Below are positions 26,085 through 35,075 of a DNA stretch of 64,000 nucleotides, piece by piece; within the stretch, counting starts at the first letter, position 1; every line of letters begins with the position of its first letter. Made by a program: the position numbers and the translations under genes. The DNA is from Streptomyces sindenensis (GTDB lineage: Bacteria > Actinomycetota > Actinomycetes > Streptomycetales > Streptomycetaceae). The stretch lies in assembly GCF_014649035.1 (NCBI RefSeq), contig NZ_BMSG01000022.1, forward strand, positions 1 to 64,000. Reading direction: 5' to 3'. The notes under the pieces were generated by a model, which saw only the letters and a program-made list of their open reading frames with translations, was not told where the DNA came from and did no database searches.

Positions 26085-29000
26085 CGGCGGCGGCCCTTCC
26101 GGGTGGCGCGGGTGTTGAGTTCTTCGAAGGCGGGGGCGTCGCCGCCCCGGACCCGGGCCCAGGCGGCTGCGTACAGCGCGGGGACGGGAAGGTGGGGCAG
26201 GGTCCGGGCGGAACCCTCCACGGGGTACAGGCTTTCCTTCCAGGTCTCCAGCGGCAGCCCGGGGGCGCCGCGTTCGAGCCAGCCGCAGGGAAGGAACAGG
26301 GTGCGGCCGGCGCGCGAGCGCTTCGCCTCCACGACGAGGTCGGTGGCGGCGAGTTCCGCGCGGGCCTTCTTGATCCGGGCCGGCTTCCACCCGGTCCAGC
26401 GGACGCAGTTGCGGTCCGTGGGGTCGGGCAGGGTGAGCAGCATCAGATAGAGGGCGGCGGCGTCCTCGCTCAGGGCGAGGGCGTCGGCGGCCTCGGCCAC
26501 CAGGTCCGGCACCGCACGCGTCGGGTCCTGGGCCGGGTGGTGCGCCGAGCCGTCGGGGGCGCCCGCCGAGGCCAGGGCGTCGGCCTCCGGGCCCAGCAGG
26601 GCGCGCAGGGCGAGGAAGTCGCCGGTGCGGTGCGGGCTGACGGTGCCCTCGACCAGGCCGAACGCCGGGTCGTCGGGGCCCGCCAGGCCGGCCGGGCGGA
26701 TCAGCAGCCTCTCGCTGTCGCCGTAACCGGGGGCGAGGAGCAGGGCCGATCCGGCACGGACCATGCCGTCGGCCTCGGCGCCGCCGGACTCCGGGAGGCC
26801 GTGCGCGGCGCGGATCGCGGTGCCGAGGGAGACCCCCGACTCGGTCCAGTCCAGACCGAGGTCCAGGACCAGTGAGGGGTCCGTGACGCGGCTGCGCAGG
26901 GCCGCGAGGCCGACGGGCAGGCGGGCCCGCAGAGGGTGCCCGTACGGCAGCGTGTACGCGAGGGTGCGCAGGGCGGTCAGGACGTTGGAGATCGCGCCGC
27001 GCCCACCCACCCGGAGGAGGGCGGGGCGGGTGCTGCCGTCCGGTACGGGCGTGCCGTGGGCCAGCCAGCCCTTGGTGCCCGCGTTGAGGAGCAGGTCGAC
27101 GGAGGCGGCCGTGGCGCCGCTGAGGTCGAGGTCCAGTTCCTCGGGGACGCGGACGAGGGAGCCGAGGTGTTCGCGCCACGCCTCGGCCGCGGCCCGGACG
27201 TCGGGGCCCGTGGTCCACAGCTCGGCCGGGTCCGCGGGCAGCAGCGCCCGCAGCACGGTGTGCCGGTCGTCGCGGGGCAGGGCGTCCAGCCGGTCCTGGG
27301 CGCTCTCGAAGGCGCGGGTCTTCGCGCCGAGGAGGGCCAACGCCTCGGCGTCGGGCTCCTCGACGGCCGCCGACAGCAGCGCGGTGGCCTGGAGGGGGCC
27401 GACTCCGGTGGCCGTGTGGAACGCCTCGGCGGCTTCCGGGCGCCAGGGCGCGGGGCCCTTCTCCCGTACGAGGGCGGTCAGCCGGGTGAGCCGGTCGCGG
27501 GTGATGCCCTGCCGGTAGACGTGCTCGCGGTCGAGGGTGAAGCCGGGGACGGGTCCGAAGGCTGCGGTCGGATCGTGGTCGAGGGCGAGCCAGCGGGCGG
27601 AGTCGTCCCGGGAGTTGCGGCCGTGGTCGGAGAGGACCACGACGGTGCGGGAGCCCTTGCGCAGGACCTGGCCCAGGCGGTGCACGGCCTCGGGGCGTCC
27701 GTTCCGCCCGGGGTCGGCCGTGTCGAGCGGTTCGACGAGTTCCACCCGCCGGACCGTGCCCGCGGGGTCGGCCAGCGGGCCCGCGGCGAACGCTTCCAGC
27801 AGCACGAGGAGCCCGGCGCGGTGCTCGGCGGAGGTGGCCTCCGAGGCGGCCCGGTAGGCCAGTTCGGGCAGCTTGTCGAGGAGGGTGGTCCAGGCGGGGG
27901 ACTCGCCGGGCACCGTGTACGCGTCGCGCTGCCAGCCGTCCACGGGGGTGAAGGGCACCTTCGACGGCGTGGCCGGGCCGAAGGCCGGCTCACCGCCGAG
28001 GACGTGGTTGACGGCGAGGATCTGCCGGATCGCCGTCCACCGGGACCCGCCTCCCCACCAGGAGCCGCGCATCTTCTCGGCGCCCCAGGCGGTGGCGGCG
28101 CGCAGGGTCGCGTCGTCGCCGTGCTCGGGCTCGTGGTCGAAGAACATGCCCTGGGTGCGTGCCGTGTTCCTGGGCGTGACCGGCTGCGCGGGTGCGGGTG
28201 GTTCCAGGTACTGGGCGACCGCGACGGCCCGGTCGACAGCGGTCCGCACGAGCGCGGTGACGCCCGCGAGGAGGCGTGCGTCGGACACCTCGGGCAGGAC
28301 CCGGGCGACGGCTTCCTCGCTCATCTCCCGCGACGAGGGCCCGGTGTACTCCTCGGCCGCCCGGAACGCCTTCAGGTGGCGGGCGACCGCGGTGGCGACC
28401 TCGTCGAACAGCTCCTGGGCCCGGGCGTCCGTCAGCTTCCGCAGGGCGGCGGAGCCCTGCTCGTCCCTCGGGCGCAGGGCGTGCCAGTAGACGGCGGGAG
28501 GAACGTAGGGGGTGCCCGCCGCGTCATTCCCGCCGGAGGAGTCGGTGCCGACGGACCACAGGCCGCCGCCGGTGCCGTCGGTGTCCGCCGGGTGCGCTTC
28601 GACGGACCGGTGGCGCAGGACCGCGACGGGCCGGGACCCGCCGGGCAGGGTGAGGGCGCCGAGCGGCACCACGGTCGCGCCGTCGGGCAGCGGGTGCGGC
28701 AGGGTGACCGTGTGGCCGTCGGGGGTGCCGGCGACGGTCCGGTCCCCGTCGGCGGGAGCGGCCGTGCCGGGCTCGGTGGCGGTGCGGCGGACCCAGCGGC
28801 CGAGGACCGTGCCGTCCGTGCCGAAGGGGGTGGTCTCCAGGCCGGGCTGGAGGGGCAGCACCTGGCAGTGTTCGGCGAGCAGCCGGGTGCCGTCCCGCAC
28901 TCCGGAGCGGAGGAAAGCGGGGAGGGAGGCGCGGCCGTGGGTGCCGTTGGCCGGGTCGTACTCCAGCCATACTTGGCGGGTGCCCTGGTGGCCCTCCCGC

Positions 29001-31282
29001 CAGTACCCGGTGCCGTCCGCGAGGACGGCGCGCTGGGGCGGGAGAGTGGTGTCGCCCGCGTGCAGGGCTTTGCCTCCGGTGGCGCGGCCGCCGCCGGGCA
29101 GCGGTACGCAGACCTCGTCCGACAGACTGGGGCGGCCCCAGCGGGGGACCTGGTCGCCTCCGACGGTGAAGACCTCGGCGGGGCGGTGCGACCAGTAGCC
29201 GCGCTGCTTGCCGTCCTCCCACCAGATCACCAGCAACTCGCCGTCGACGAACCGGAAGGCGGGTGTCCGCCACTGGTCGGTGCTCGGGGGCAGCCGCAGG
29301 GTGTGCCGCAGCAGCACGCCTTCCGGCCCGACGACGACCGCCCGCTCCAGGGTGTTCAGGATCAGGGCGGGCCAGGCGCCGGTGACGCCGACGTTCTGCG
29401 ACCGGTTGTTCCCCCGCCGCGCAGCGGTGGCGGCCTCGGCGGCCAGTTCGGCGTAGGTCTCGTCGAGCGCGGGCCAGCCCAGTTCGTCGAGGACGCCCGT
29501 GCGCAGGGTGTCGGCGAGCAGGGGGACGACGTCGTGCTCGTCGAGCAGGCGCGCGGCCTTGGGGGCCACGTCCGCGACGACGGCGCGGAACGGCGAGAGC
29601 TTGTTGAGGGCGATGCGCAGCCCGGGCAGTCCCCGCGCGGCGGTGTACTGCTCGGCGCAGCCGGTCAGCCACTCGCGCAGGAGGACGGAGAGCACCGGGT
29701 GTGCGGCCAGCTTCGCCGTGCCGGCGTCGCTCAGCCGCTGATGGTGCCCGTTGCCGAGACCGCCGACGTTCCGGCGCAGGAGGTCGCGGAAGCCCGGGTG
29801 CCCGGCGATGGCGGCGAGGTCCCGCCGCCCGGGCGCGTCGTCGGCGAGCCACTGGCCCAGCGCGAAGCCGTGCGACCGCGCGTGGCCGCGGCCCGTGACC
29901 TCGTCGTCCGGCTCGGCCACGGGGACTCCGGAGGCGAGGCAGAGGTCGAGGAGGTCCAGGTCGGCGGTGGGCTGCCAGCGGCCCTGGAAGAGTTCGACGG
30001 GGCGTCCGTCGGCGCGCAGCCGGTCCGTCATCCGGGCGGTGAGGTCCAGGGTGCGGGGGCTGCGGCCCGAGGTGGCCCGGTTGCGGCGTCGGTACGCCTC
30101 CCAGCGGGCGAGCCAGTCCGCCGGGGAGACGGCCGCCTCGCGGATGCCGGTCGAATCGGAGGAGGCCGGGTCGTCGGCCGGGAGGGCGGTCAGCAGTTCC
30201 TCGGCGCCGGACTCGGCCAGCAGCCCGAGCCAGCCGGATTCGCCGTCCGTGTCCCCGCCGCTCTCGCTGAAGGTCTCCGGGAAGAATCCGAGGAGCCGGG
30301 CCCTCACGGACGCGTCCGCCCGGGCGAGAGCGATGAGCGCGGCGCCGTAGGTCGCCCAGAACGAGGCGGGAGCACGGACGACTCCGGGAGAGCCGATCAG
30401 GTCGGCCACCAGCTCGCGTTCGGCGCTCTCGCGGTCCAGCCCGGCGGCCTTGACCAGCGTGCGTACGTCCTGCGGAAGCGCCGCGTACGGCGGCATCCCG
30501 GCGGCGCACCGCTCGACCAGCAGCCGGCGGAACTGCGCCCAGGCGTCCGCCGGGGCGAGCCGGGCCACCAGGTCGCGTACGTACTGGCGCAGCGCCTTGA
30601 CGGTCAGTGCGCCGGCGAGGGCGAACTCCAGGAAGACGGCGCGCTGCCGGTCCTCGTCCACGACCAGGCCGTGGACCCGCTCGGCCTCACGGGCCTTGCC
30701 GAAGAAGGAGGCGGCGTAGGTGGCGTTCTCGGCCTGGAGGAAGAGGCGGGCCACCTGCTCGTAGTAGGTGGGGAGGAAGTGCGGGACGGCCCGGCCGAGG
30801 CGGGTGCCGAGCTCGTCGAAGCCCTCCTTGGCGGCGCCGGCGCGGGTCTTGGCCTGTCGGCCGAGCCGCTCGATGTCCTTGACCAGGGCGAGGGCGTGGT
30901 GCCCGTTGGCCGGGTCGTTGACCAGTGCCCAGGCGGGGAAGCCCAGCGTCTCGCGGCGGACCTGTCCGACGACGGGAGCCTCCGCCGTCCGGGCCAGCCC
31001 GAGGAACTCCAGGGCGAGGTCCTCGGCTTCGCCGAGCGTGCCGGGGACGAGCCGGACCACCGGGCGGTCCCCGAGGACGGTGTGCGTGTAGGTGCGGGCG
31101 GTCAGCGTGTCGGCGTCGTCCCGGTCGGTGGTCCCGGCCGGGAGGATCGCGCCCGCGTCCAGCAGGCTCGCCGCGCGGGCCTCGGCGGCGGGGTCGAAGG
31201 CGCCGCGGCCCCGGTTCTGGGCGGGCAGGGCCGTCGAGCCCGCTGCCGCCGTGTTCGCTTCGGTGTTCGTCGTGATGCTCAT
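26081..31282 (-). CDS. Very large protein of unknown function in the MoxR operon
   Basis: A 1733-residue soluble protein with no signal peptide or membrane helix. I recognise no catalytic motif. The first 650 residues and the stretch 1000-1500 look mainly helical and could be repeat-like scaffolds. Residues about 650-850 are Gly/Trp-rich and beta-like (VFTVGGDQVPRWGRPSLSDE, HQGTRQVWLEYDPANG). The last 100 residues are basic and end in KGRRR. Residues near 1600 (PTDRNCVRWTGWKPARIKKA) resemble a small winged-helix. The ATG overlaps the DUF4132-like stop by four bases, and its own stop overlaps the MoxR start, so stoichiometric co-synthesis with the ATPase is likely. A scaffold or client-recognition role is inference. 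Confidence 0.8.
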   Translation of the reverse strand: MSITTNTEANTAAAGSTALPAQNRGRGAFDPAAEARAASLLDAGAILPAGTTDRDDADTLTARTYTHTVLGDRPVVRLVPGTLGEAEDLALEFLGLARTAEAPVVGQVRRETLGFPAWALVNDPANGHHALALVKDIERLGRQAKTRAGAAKEGFDELGTRLGRAVPHFLPTYYEQVARLFLQAENATYAASFFGKAREAERVHGLVVDEDRQRAVFLEFALAGALTVKALRQYVRDLVARLAPADAWAQFRRLLVERCAAGMPPYAALPQDVRTLVKAAGLDRESAERELVADLIGSPGVVRAPASFWATYGAALIALARADASVRARLLGFFPETFSESGGDTDGESGWLGLLAESGAEELLTALPADDPASSDSTGIREAAVSPADWLARWEAYRRRNRATSGRSPRTLDLTARMTDRLRADGRPVELFQGRWQPTADLDLLDLCLASGVPVAEPDDEVTGRGHARSHGFALGQWLADDAPGRRDLAAIAGHPGFRDLLRRNVGGLGNGHHQRLSDAGTAKLAAHPVLSVLLREWLTGCAEQYTAARGLPGLRIALNKLSPFRAVVADVAPKAARLLDEHDVVPLLADTLRTGVLDELGWPALDETYAELAAEAATAARRGNNRSQNVGVTGAWPALILNTLERAVVVGPEGVLLRHTLRLPPSTDQWRTPAFRFVDGELLVIWWEDGKQRGYWSHRPAEVFTVGGDQVPRWGRPSLSDEVCVPLPGGGRATGGKALHAGDTTLPPQRAVLADGTGYWREGHQGTRQVWLEYDPANGTHGRASLPAFLRSGVRDGTRLLAEHCQVLPLQPGLETTPFGTDGTVLGRWVRRTATEPGTAAPADGDRTVAGTPDGHTVTLPHPLPDGATVVPLGALTLPGGSRPVAVLRHRSVEAHPADTDGTGGGLWSVGTDSSGGNDAAGTPYVPPAVYWHALRPRDEQGSAALRKLTDARAQELFDEVATAVARHLKAFRAAEEYTGPSSREMSEEAVARVLPEVSDARLLAGVTALVRTAVDRAVAVAQYLEPPAPAQPVTPRNTARTQGMFFDHEPEHGDDATLRAATAWGAEKMRGSWWGGGSRWTAIRQILAVNHVLGGEPAFGPATPSKVPFTPVDGWQRDAYTVPGESPAWTTLLDKLPELAYRAASEATSAEHRAGLLVLLEAFAAGPLADPAGTVRRVELVEPLDTADPGRNGRPEAVHRLGQVLRKGSRTVVVLSDHGRNSRDDSARWLALDHDPTAAFGPVPGFTLDREHVYRQGITRDRLTRLTALVREKGPAPWRPEAAEAFHTATGVGPLQATALLSAAVEEPDAEALALLGAKTRAFESAQDRLDALPRDDRHTVLRALLPADPAELWTTGPDVRAAAEAWREHLGSLVRVPEELDLDLSGATAASVDLLLNAGTKGWLAHGTPVPDGSTRPALLRVGGRGAISNVLTALRTLAYTLPYGHPLRARLPVGLAALRSRVTDPSLVLDLGLDWTESGVSLGTAIRAAHGLPESGGAEADGMVRAGSALLLAPGYGDSERLLIRPAGLAGPDDPAFGLVEGTVSPHRTGDFLALRALLGPEADALASAGAPDGSAHHPAQDPTRAVPDLVAEAADALALSEDAAALYLMLLTLPDPTDRNCVRWTGWKPARIKKARAELAATDLVVEAKRSRAGRTLFLPCGWLERGAPGLPLETWKESLYPVEGSARTLPHLPVPALYAAAWARVRGGDAPAFEELNTRATRKGRRR

Positions 31283-32139
31283 GCCGCCCGCTCCTCGTCC
31301 TCGACGTCGCGGCCGGCGTAGAGCGCCGCCGCCATGCGCATGCCCTCGGACCACGCCACGGGGCCGACCTCGGCCGCGGTCAGGGCGCGTCCCGAGGCGT
31401 CGGTCCAGCCCAGCGGACCCGTCTCGGTGTCGTACGCGTCGTATCCGTCGTGTTCGCCGATCCAGATGCGCGCCTCGACACCGGCTCCGTCCTCGACGAC
31501 CGGGCAGACCGCGTATCCGCCGCGCGACCGGTACCCGAGTTGGGTGACGCGGCCGTGCAGGAAGCGCAGTTCCTTGAAGACGCCGCCGGCGTAGGTGTCC
31601 ACGGAGGTGGTGTCCGGGGCGAGGCCGGCCGGGCGGTGCCACACCTCGCGGAACAGCTGCTCGACGTTCTGGCGGACTTCCAGCTCGACCGCGAACTCCC
31701 GCAGTTCGTCGAGGTCCTCCAGCAGGACGGGGTGGGGCACGTGGACGATGCCGGGGGTGATGCGGACCGTGTCGCCGTCCAGGTCGACGAGGCCGAGGCC
31801 GCGCTCGGGATCGACGTCGCGCAGGAACCCGGCGACCCCGCCGTCCGCGCCGGTGACGACCACGTCCCGCAGGGCGGCCTGCCACGCCGGGTCGGGCCAG
31901 ACCCGGGCGAGCACGGCCGTGGGGACGGGCAGCGAACGCACCATCCACTGCTCGACGTCGCTCAGGCACCGCTTCTCGTGCCGGTCCAGCCACTCGGTCA
32001 GCTGCCGGAGACCGACGACCGCCGGATCGTCCTTCACCTTGGCCGGAACGGACTTCAGCCGCCGGCCCTTCCCGTTGCGGCAGACCACCTTGCCCGCCTC
32101 CAGAGCGACTTCGTAGTCGCCCGCCGAAACCCACCCCAT
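31279..32139 (-). CDS. DUF4132-like protein (similar to the C-terminal part of YehI/MolR)
   Basis: A 286-residue protein and first gene of the MoxR operon. Typical DUF4132 elements appear in order: VWPDPAWQAALRDVVV, a short beta region with RITPGIVHVPHPVLLEDLDE, then EVRQNVEQLFREVW, and a final beta sheet with ARIWIGEHDGY. E. coli YehI, encoded beside yehL-M-P-Q, carries this domain at the end of a larger protein. No enzymatic role is known. GGGGAG 8 bases before the ATG at 32139 supports this start over an upstream one whose leader is not protein-like. Confidence 0.78.
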   Translation of the reverse strand: MGWVSAGDYEVALEAGKVVCRNGKGRRLKSVPAKVKDDPAVVGLRQLTEWLDRHEKRCLSDVEQWMVRSLPVPTAVLARVWPDPAWQAALRDVVVTGADGGVAGFLRDVDPERGLGLVDLDGDTVRITPGIVHVPHPVLLEDLDELREFAVELEVRQNVEQLFREVWHRPAGLAPDTTSVDTYAGGVFKELRFLHGRVTQLGYRSRGGYAVCPVVEDGAGVEARIWIGEHDGYDAYDTETGPLGWTDASGRALTAAEVGPVAWSEGMRMAAALYAGRDVEDEERAA

Positions 32140-32414
32140 GCGCTGTTCTCCCCGTCGTGCCGGACAGTTGCCGCCGTGGCGGCATGCTGATGAATCCCGT
32201 CGACGGCAACGCACCGTGACGATTGAAGGAGACTCTAGGCGGCACCAGTGACAATGGGTTCGGAGCCCCGGGAGAACCGCGGCCGCGGTGACCCGAGGAC
32301 GGCCCGCGACGCGATGGTTCCGCCGTACGAGCAGCCGTTCCGCGCCCCGCGGCGTTTCCGGACGGACCGTCCCACGGCATTTCCTGACGGACGGAGAAGG
32401 GGAAGACTGGGCCC

Positions 32415-33665
32415 ATGAGAGACATCGTCTTCACCCGCCGGAGCGGCTGGATCCCGAGCGTGATCCGCGAGGACGGCGGGCTGAAGCTGATGCTGGGCGC
32501 CGGGGCCGACGCCAACCGCGAGCCCCGCACCTTCACGTTCCCCATCGGGGAGGCCCATCTCGCGGTGATCCAGGAGGATCTGGCCAGACACCTGCTGCTG
32601 TGGAGCGCCGTCCTCCCCTTGTGCGACGCCGCCGGAACCCGGGGCGAGCTCGACGAGAACGCCGCCGTCGCACTCCTGGACCCGGTCCTCCTCTCCGCCC
32701 CCGCGGACGTCGACGCGCTCTTCCGGCGCATCCCGTGGGACAGGGGCCGGCTCATCTCCCACGGGGCCGACATCGGTCTGCTGGAGCGAGGTCAGCTCTG
32801 CGCGGCCCTGCGCACGGCGACGGAGATGTCCGACGCGAAACGCGCCCAGGAGTACCGCGCGAACCGCCGCCGCGCCGAACGCGGGACAGTGCTCGGTCCC
32901 CTCGACACCGCGATTCTGCGGTACACGGGCCAGTACCTGCACGGCGCGACGATTCCGAGGCGGACCCCCGACGCCGTCACCCCCGCGCTGCTGTCCGAAG
33001 TCCTACGGGTGGTCGCCACCGCCGAACGGGCGTGCGCCGGGATGCGGATCGGCCGCGACCCACGAAGGGGGAAGCGCGCCACGGACAAGCGTGCGTGGAA
33101 CCGGATGGCGACGACGGTGGAGGCCGCCGTACGCCGTGCATACCCTGAGTTCGCCGATGACACGGTGCGCACCCTGAGTTTCCTGATGTGCTCGGAGGCC
33201 GCGGAGCGCTCCAGGAACACACCCCTGGAGGATGACGAGGAGGCTGCCGGCGTCGGCGGGAGCGCGCGGAAGACGGCCCTGTCGTTCACCGACGACAAGG
33301 ACGTCGAGAAGAAGTGGCGCCGGGACGGTCCCCGCACGGCCGTCGCGGAGTTCTGGGAGTTCGTCGGCGACCGCTCCGCCGCGGACAACGAAGTGTTCAC
33401 CATCGAGGACGAGGAGATGGGCGAGGGGATCCAGCTCCACTTCTACGCGGACTCCATCGCCCGGGTCACCACGGTACGAGAGGGTGTCGGCGGGGCGGAT
33501 CCGGAGTACCGGGTCGAGTACGGCCTCGTCGACGGGATCGACGGGTACCGGAAGCTGGTGAGCGCCTTCGTCCTCGGCGGCTGCGCCGCACTCGACGGGC
33601 ACGGGCCCTGGATGTCGGATGTCGCGGAGTTCGAACGCGCACGTCGACAGCGCCGCGCCGAGTAG
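32415..33665 (+). CDS. Protein of unknown function, possibly DUF6357
   Basis: A 416-residue soluble protein, divergent from the MoxR operon across 275 bases. It begins MRDIVFTRRSGWIPSVIRED, then a helical body with an Arg/Lys-rich patch (near 220-235: GRDPRRGKRATDKRAWNRMA), an acidic stretch (LEDDEEAAGVGG), and a C-terminal alpha/beta part (FTIEDEEMGEGIQLHFYADS). I recall similar Streptomyces proteins under DUF6357 but cannot confirm it. Shared control with the divergent operon is possible. AGAAGGGGAAG upstream of the ATG is a good ribosome binding site. Confidence 0.7.
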   Translation: MRDIVFTRRSGWIPSVIREDGGLKLMLGAGADANREPRTFTFPIGEAHLAVIQEDLARHLLLWSAVLPLCDAAGTRGELDENAAVALLDPVLLSAPADVDALFRRIPWDRGRLISHGADIGLLERGQLCAALRTATEMSDAKRAQEYRANRRRAERGTVLGPLDTAILRYTGQYLHGATIPRRTPDAVTPALLSEVLRVVATAERACAGMRIGRDPRRGKRATDKRAWNRMATTVEAAVRRAYPEFADDTVRTLSFLMCSEAAERSRNTPLEDDEEAAGVGGSARKTALSFTDDKDVEKKWRRDGPRTAVAEFWEFVGDRSAADNEVFTIEDEEMGEGIQLHFYADSIARVTTVREGVGGADPEYRVEYGLVDGIDGYRKLVSAFVLGGCAALDGHGPWMSDVAEFERARRQRRAE

Positions 33666-33700
33666 TCCCGACCGGTCTCGCGCAGTCCCGACCGGTCTCG
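33664..33700. repeat. 17-bp direct repeat after the DUF6357-like gene
   Basis: AGTCCCGACCGGTCTCG occurs at 33664-33680 and again at 33684-33700, starting at the stop codon of the preceding gene. Each copy holds the palindrome GACCGGTC. Probably slippage-derived. No function can be assigned. Confidence 0.8.
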
Positions 33701-33775
33701 TGTCGCCCGTTCGACGCGTTCGGGCGCCGGCCTGGAGGCGCGCCCCCGCGGGCACCGGCTGACCAGGAAAGGGGA

Positions 33776-33803
33776 GGGGGCGCCCGTCCGTGCGGGCACC
33801 CCC
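33776..33803. terminator. Terminator between convergent genes
   Basis: GGGGGCGCCCG (33776-33786) pairs with CGGGCACCCCC (33793-33803), with one non-Watson-Crick position and a 6-base loop. It lies between the DUF6357-like gene and the trypsin gene and could serve both. Confidence 0.6.
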
Positions 33804-33858
33804 GGGGTGGTTCGGCCGCGATCGCCCGACGGCGATCGAACAGTGGTGGTTCGCGGCG

Positions 33859-34638
33859 TCAGAGCGTGCGGGCGGCCGAGGCGATGGCGGACGCGAAGGT
33901 CGAGACCTCGGCGTAGACACCCGGGTAGCCGGGCCGGGCGCAGCCGTAGCCCCAGCTGACGATGCCGACCTGGATCCACTCACCGGCGTTGTCCCTGCGG
34001 AACATCGGGCCGCCGGAGTCGCCCTGGCAGGTGTCGACGCCACCGGTGTCGGGGTATCCGGCGCAGATCTCCTCGTTCGCCACGAGTTCGTTGCCGTAGG
34101 CGGCACGGCAGGCGGCGTCGGACACGAACGGGACGTTGGCCTTGAGCAGGTAGCGCTGCTGGCTGCCGCCCTCGCGGTTGGCACCCCAGCCGGCGACGGT
34201 GAACGTGCCCTGGTTGAAGGCGGTGGTGGTGGCGATCTTCAGCGTGGGCTGGTTGATGGGCTGGGCGAGCTTGATGAGCGCCCAGTCCTTGCCGGCGCCG
34301 TTGTAGCCGGGGGCCCGGAGAACCTTGGTGGAGCGGACCTTGACCGCGCTGGACGACTGGAGATCGACGACGCCGCCGGTGGCGGTGATCGATGTGTTGT
34401 TGCCCGACGCGCCCACGCAGTGGGCGGCGGTGAGGACGATGTCCTGGGCGTACAGGGCGCCGCCACAGCCCATGGAGAGCCGGACCATGAAGGGGAACTC
34501 GCCCTGGGCGGCACGGGTTCCGCCGACCACGGGGTTGGGGGCGGCCGAGGCCGTGACGGGCTGGAGACCGACGACCGCGACAGCGACGGTGGCGACGACG
34601 ACGGAGCATCTCTTGAGCGCACGCAGGAGTTGCTTCAC
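33859..34638 (-). CDS. Secreted trypsin-like serine protease (S1 family)
   Basis: A 259-residue preproenzyme. A signal peptide of about 35 residues (basic KQLLRALKR, hydrophobic VVVATVAVAVVGL, ASA) is followed by a short propeptide and the mature start VVGG. The catalytic triad is visible: His in LTAAHC, Asp in KDWALIKL, Ser in GDSGGP. The Asp in GVDTCQGDSGG marks trypsin specificity for Arg/Lys. Six cysteines can form the three disulfides of Streptomyces trypsins. The GTG at 34638 follows AAGG. Such enzymes act in mycelial protein turnover and zymogen processing. Confidence 0.95.
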   Translation of the reverse strand: MKQLLRALKRCSVVVATVAVAVVGLQPVTASAAPNPVVGGTRAAQGEFPFMVRLSMGCGGALYAQDIVLTAAHCVGASGNNTSITATGGVVDLQSSSAVKVRSTKVLRAPGYNGAGKDWALIKLAQPINQPTLKIATTTAFNQGTFTVAGWGANREGGSQQRYLLKANVPFVSDAACRAAYGNELVANEEICAGYPDTGGVDTCQGDSGGPMFRRDNAGEWIQVGIVSWGYGCARPGYPGVYAEVSTFASAIASAARTL

Positions 34639-35075
34639 GGACTGCCTTCTTTCGTGGGGGGCTGCTGGGAGGACCACGCCAGGGGCACGACGCAGCACTA
34701 GCCATGCACCTGTCAAGGTGAATCGATTGTCAGGACCGGTCCCCGCTGCCACAAGGCACACTTTCCGGCCAGCCTCAGCCGGTCAGACAGGCCCCTCGCC
34801 CTCGGCTTCGCCCGCAAGGCCGTCGGCCCCGCTCTCTTCGGCGGACGACCCCTGCCCCACGAGCGCAGTCGGCGGCCGCCCTCTCCGCCCCGCCCTGCTC
34901 GCCGGATTCATCGGCGTAGCCGTACCGGGCCCCGGCTGGACCGCCCTGGGCCGGGCCAGGACCGCGGCGATGGCCGCGGCCGCACCGGCCATGCCCCCCC
35001 CGTCCGCGCTGCGACGGCCTCCGAGTCCCCCAGCCCATCGAGGCGATTCCCGGTGTGCGTACGCGACGGCGGTTC
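34639..35075. other. Intergenic region upstream of the trypsin gene
   Basis: About 440 bases without a convincing gene. A minus-strand TTGACA hexamer at 34711-34716 could be the -35 element of the trypsin promoter, but no clear -10 follows at standard spacing. The remainder to 35075 is GC-rich, with overlapping low-complexity frames (Pro/Ala/Arg) that look like shadows of nothing, and no hairpin stands out. Confidence 0.5.

Noticed and set aside
26081..32773. One continuous minus-strand frame of 2230 codons
   Set aside because: Upstream of 31282 the frame is Arg/Pro/Gly-rich and shadows the DUF4132-like and divergent genes. The ATG at 31282 with ATGA overlap is the real start.
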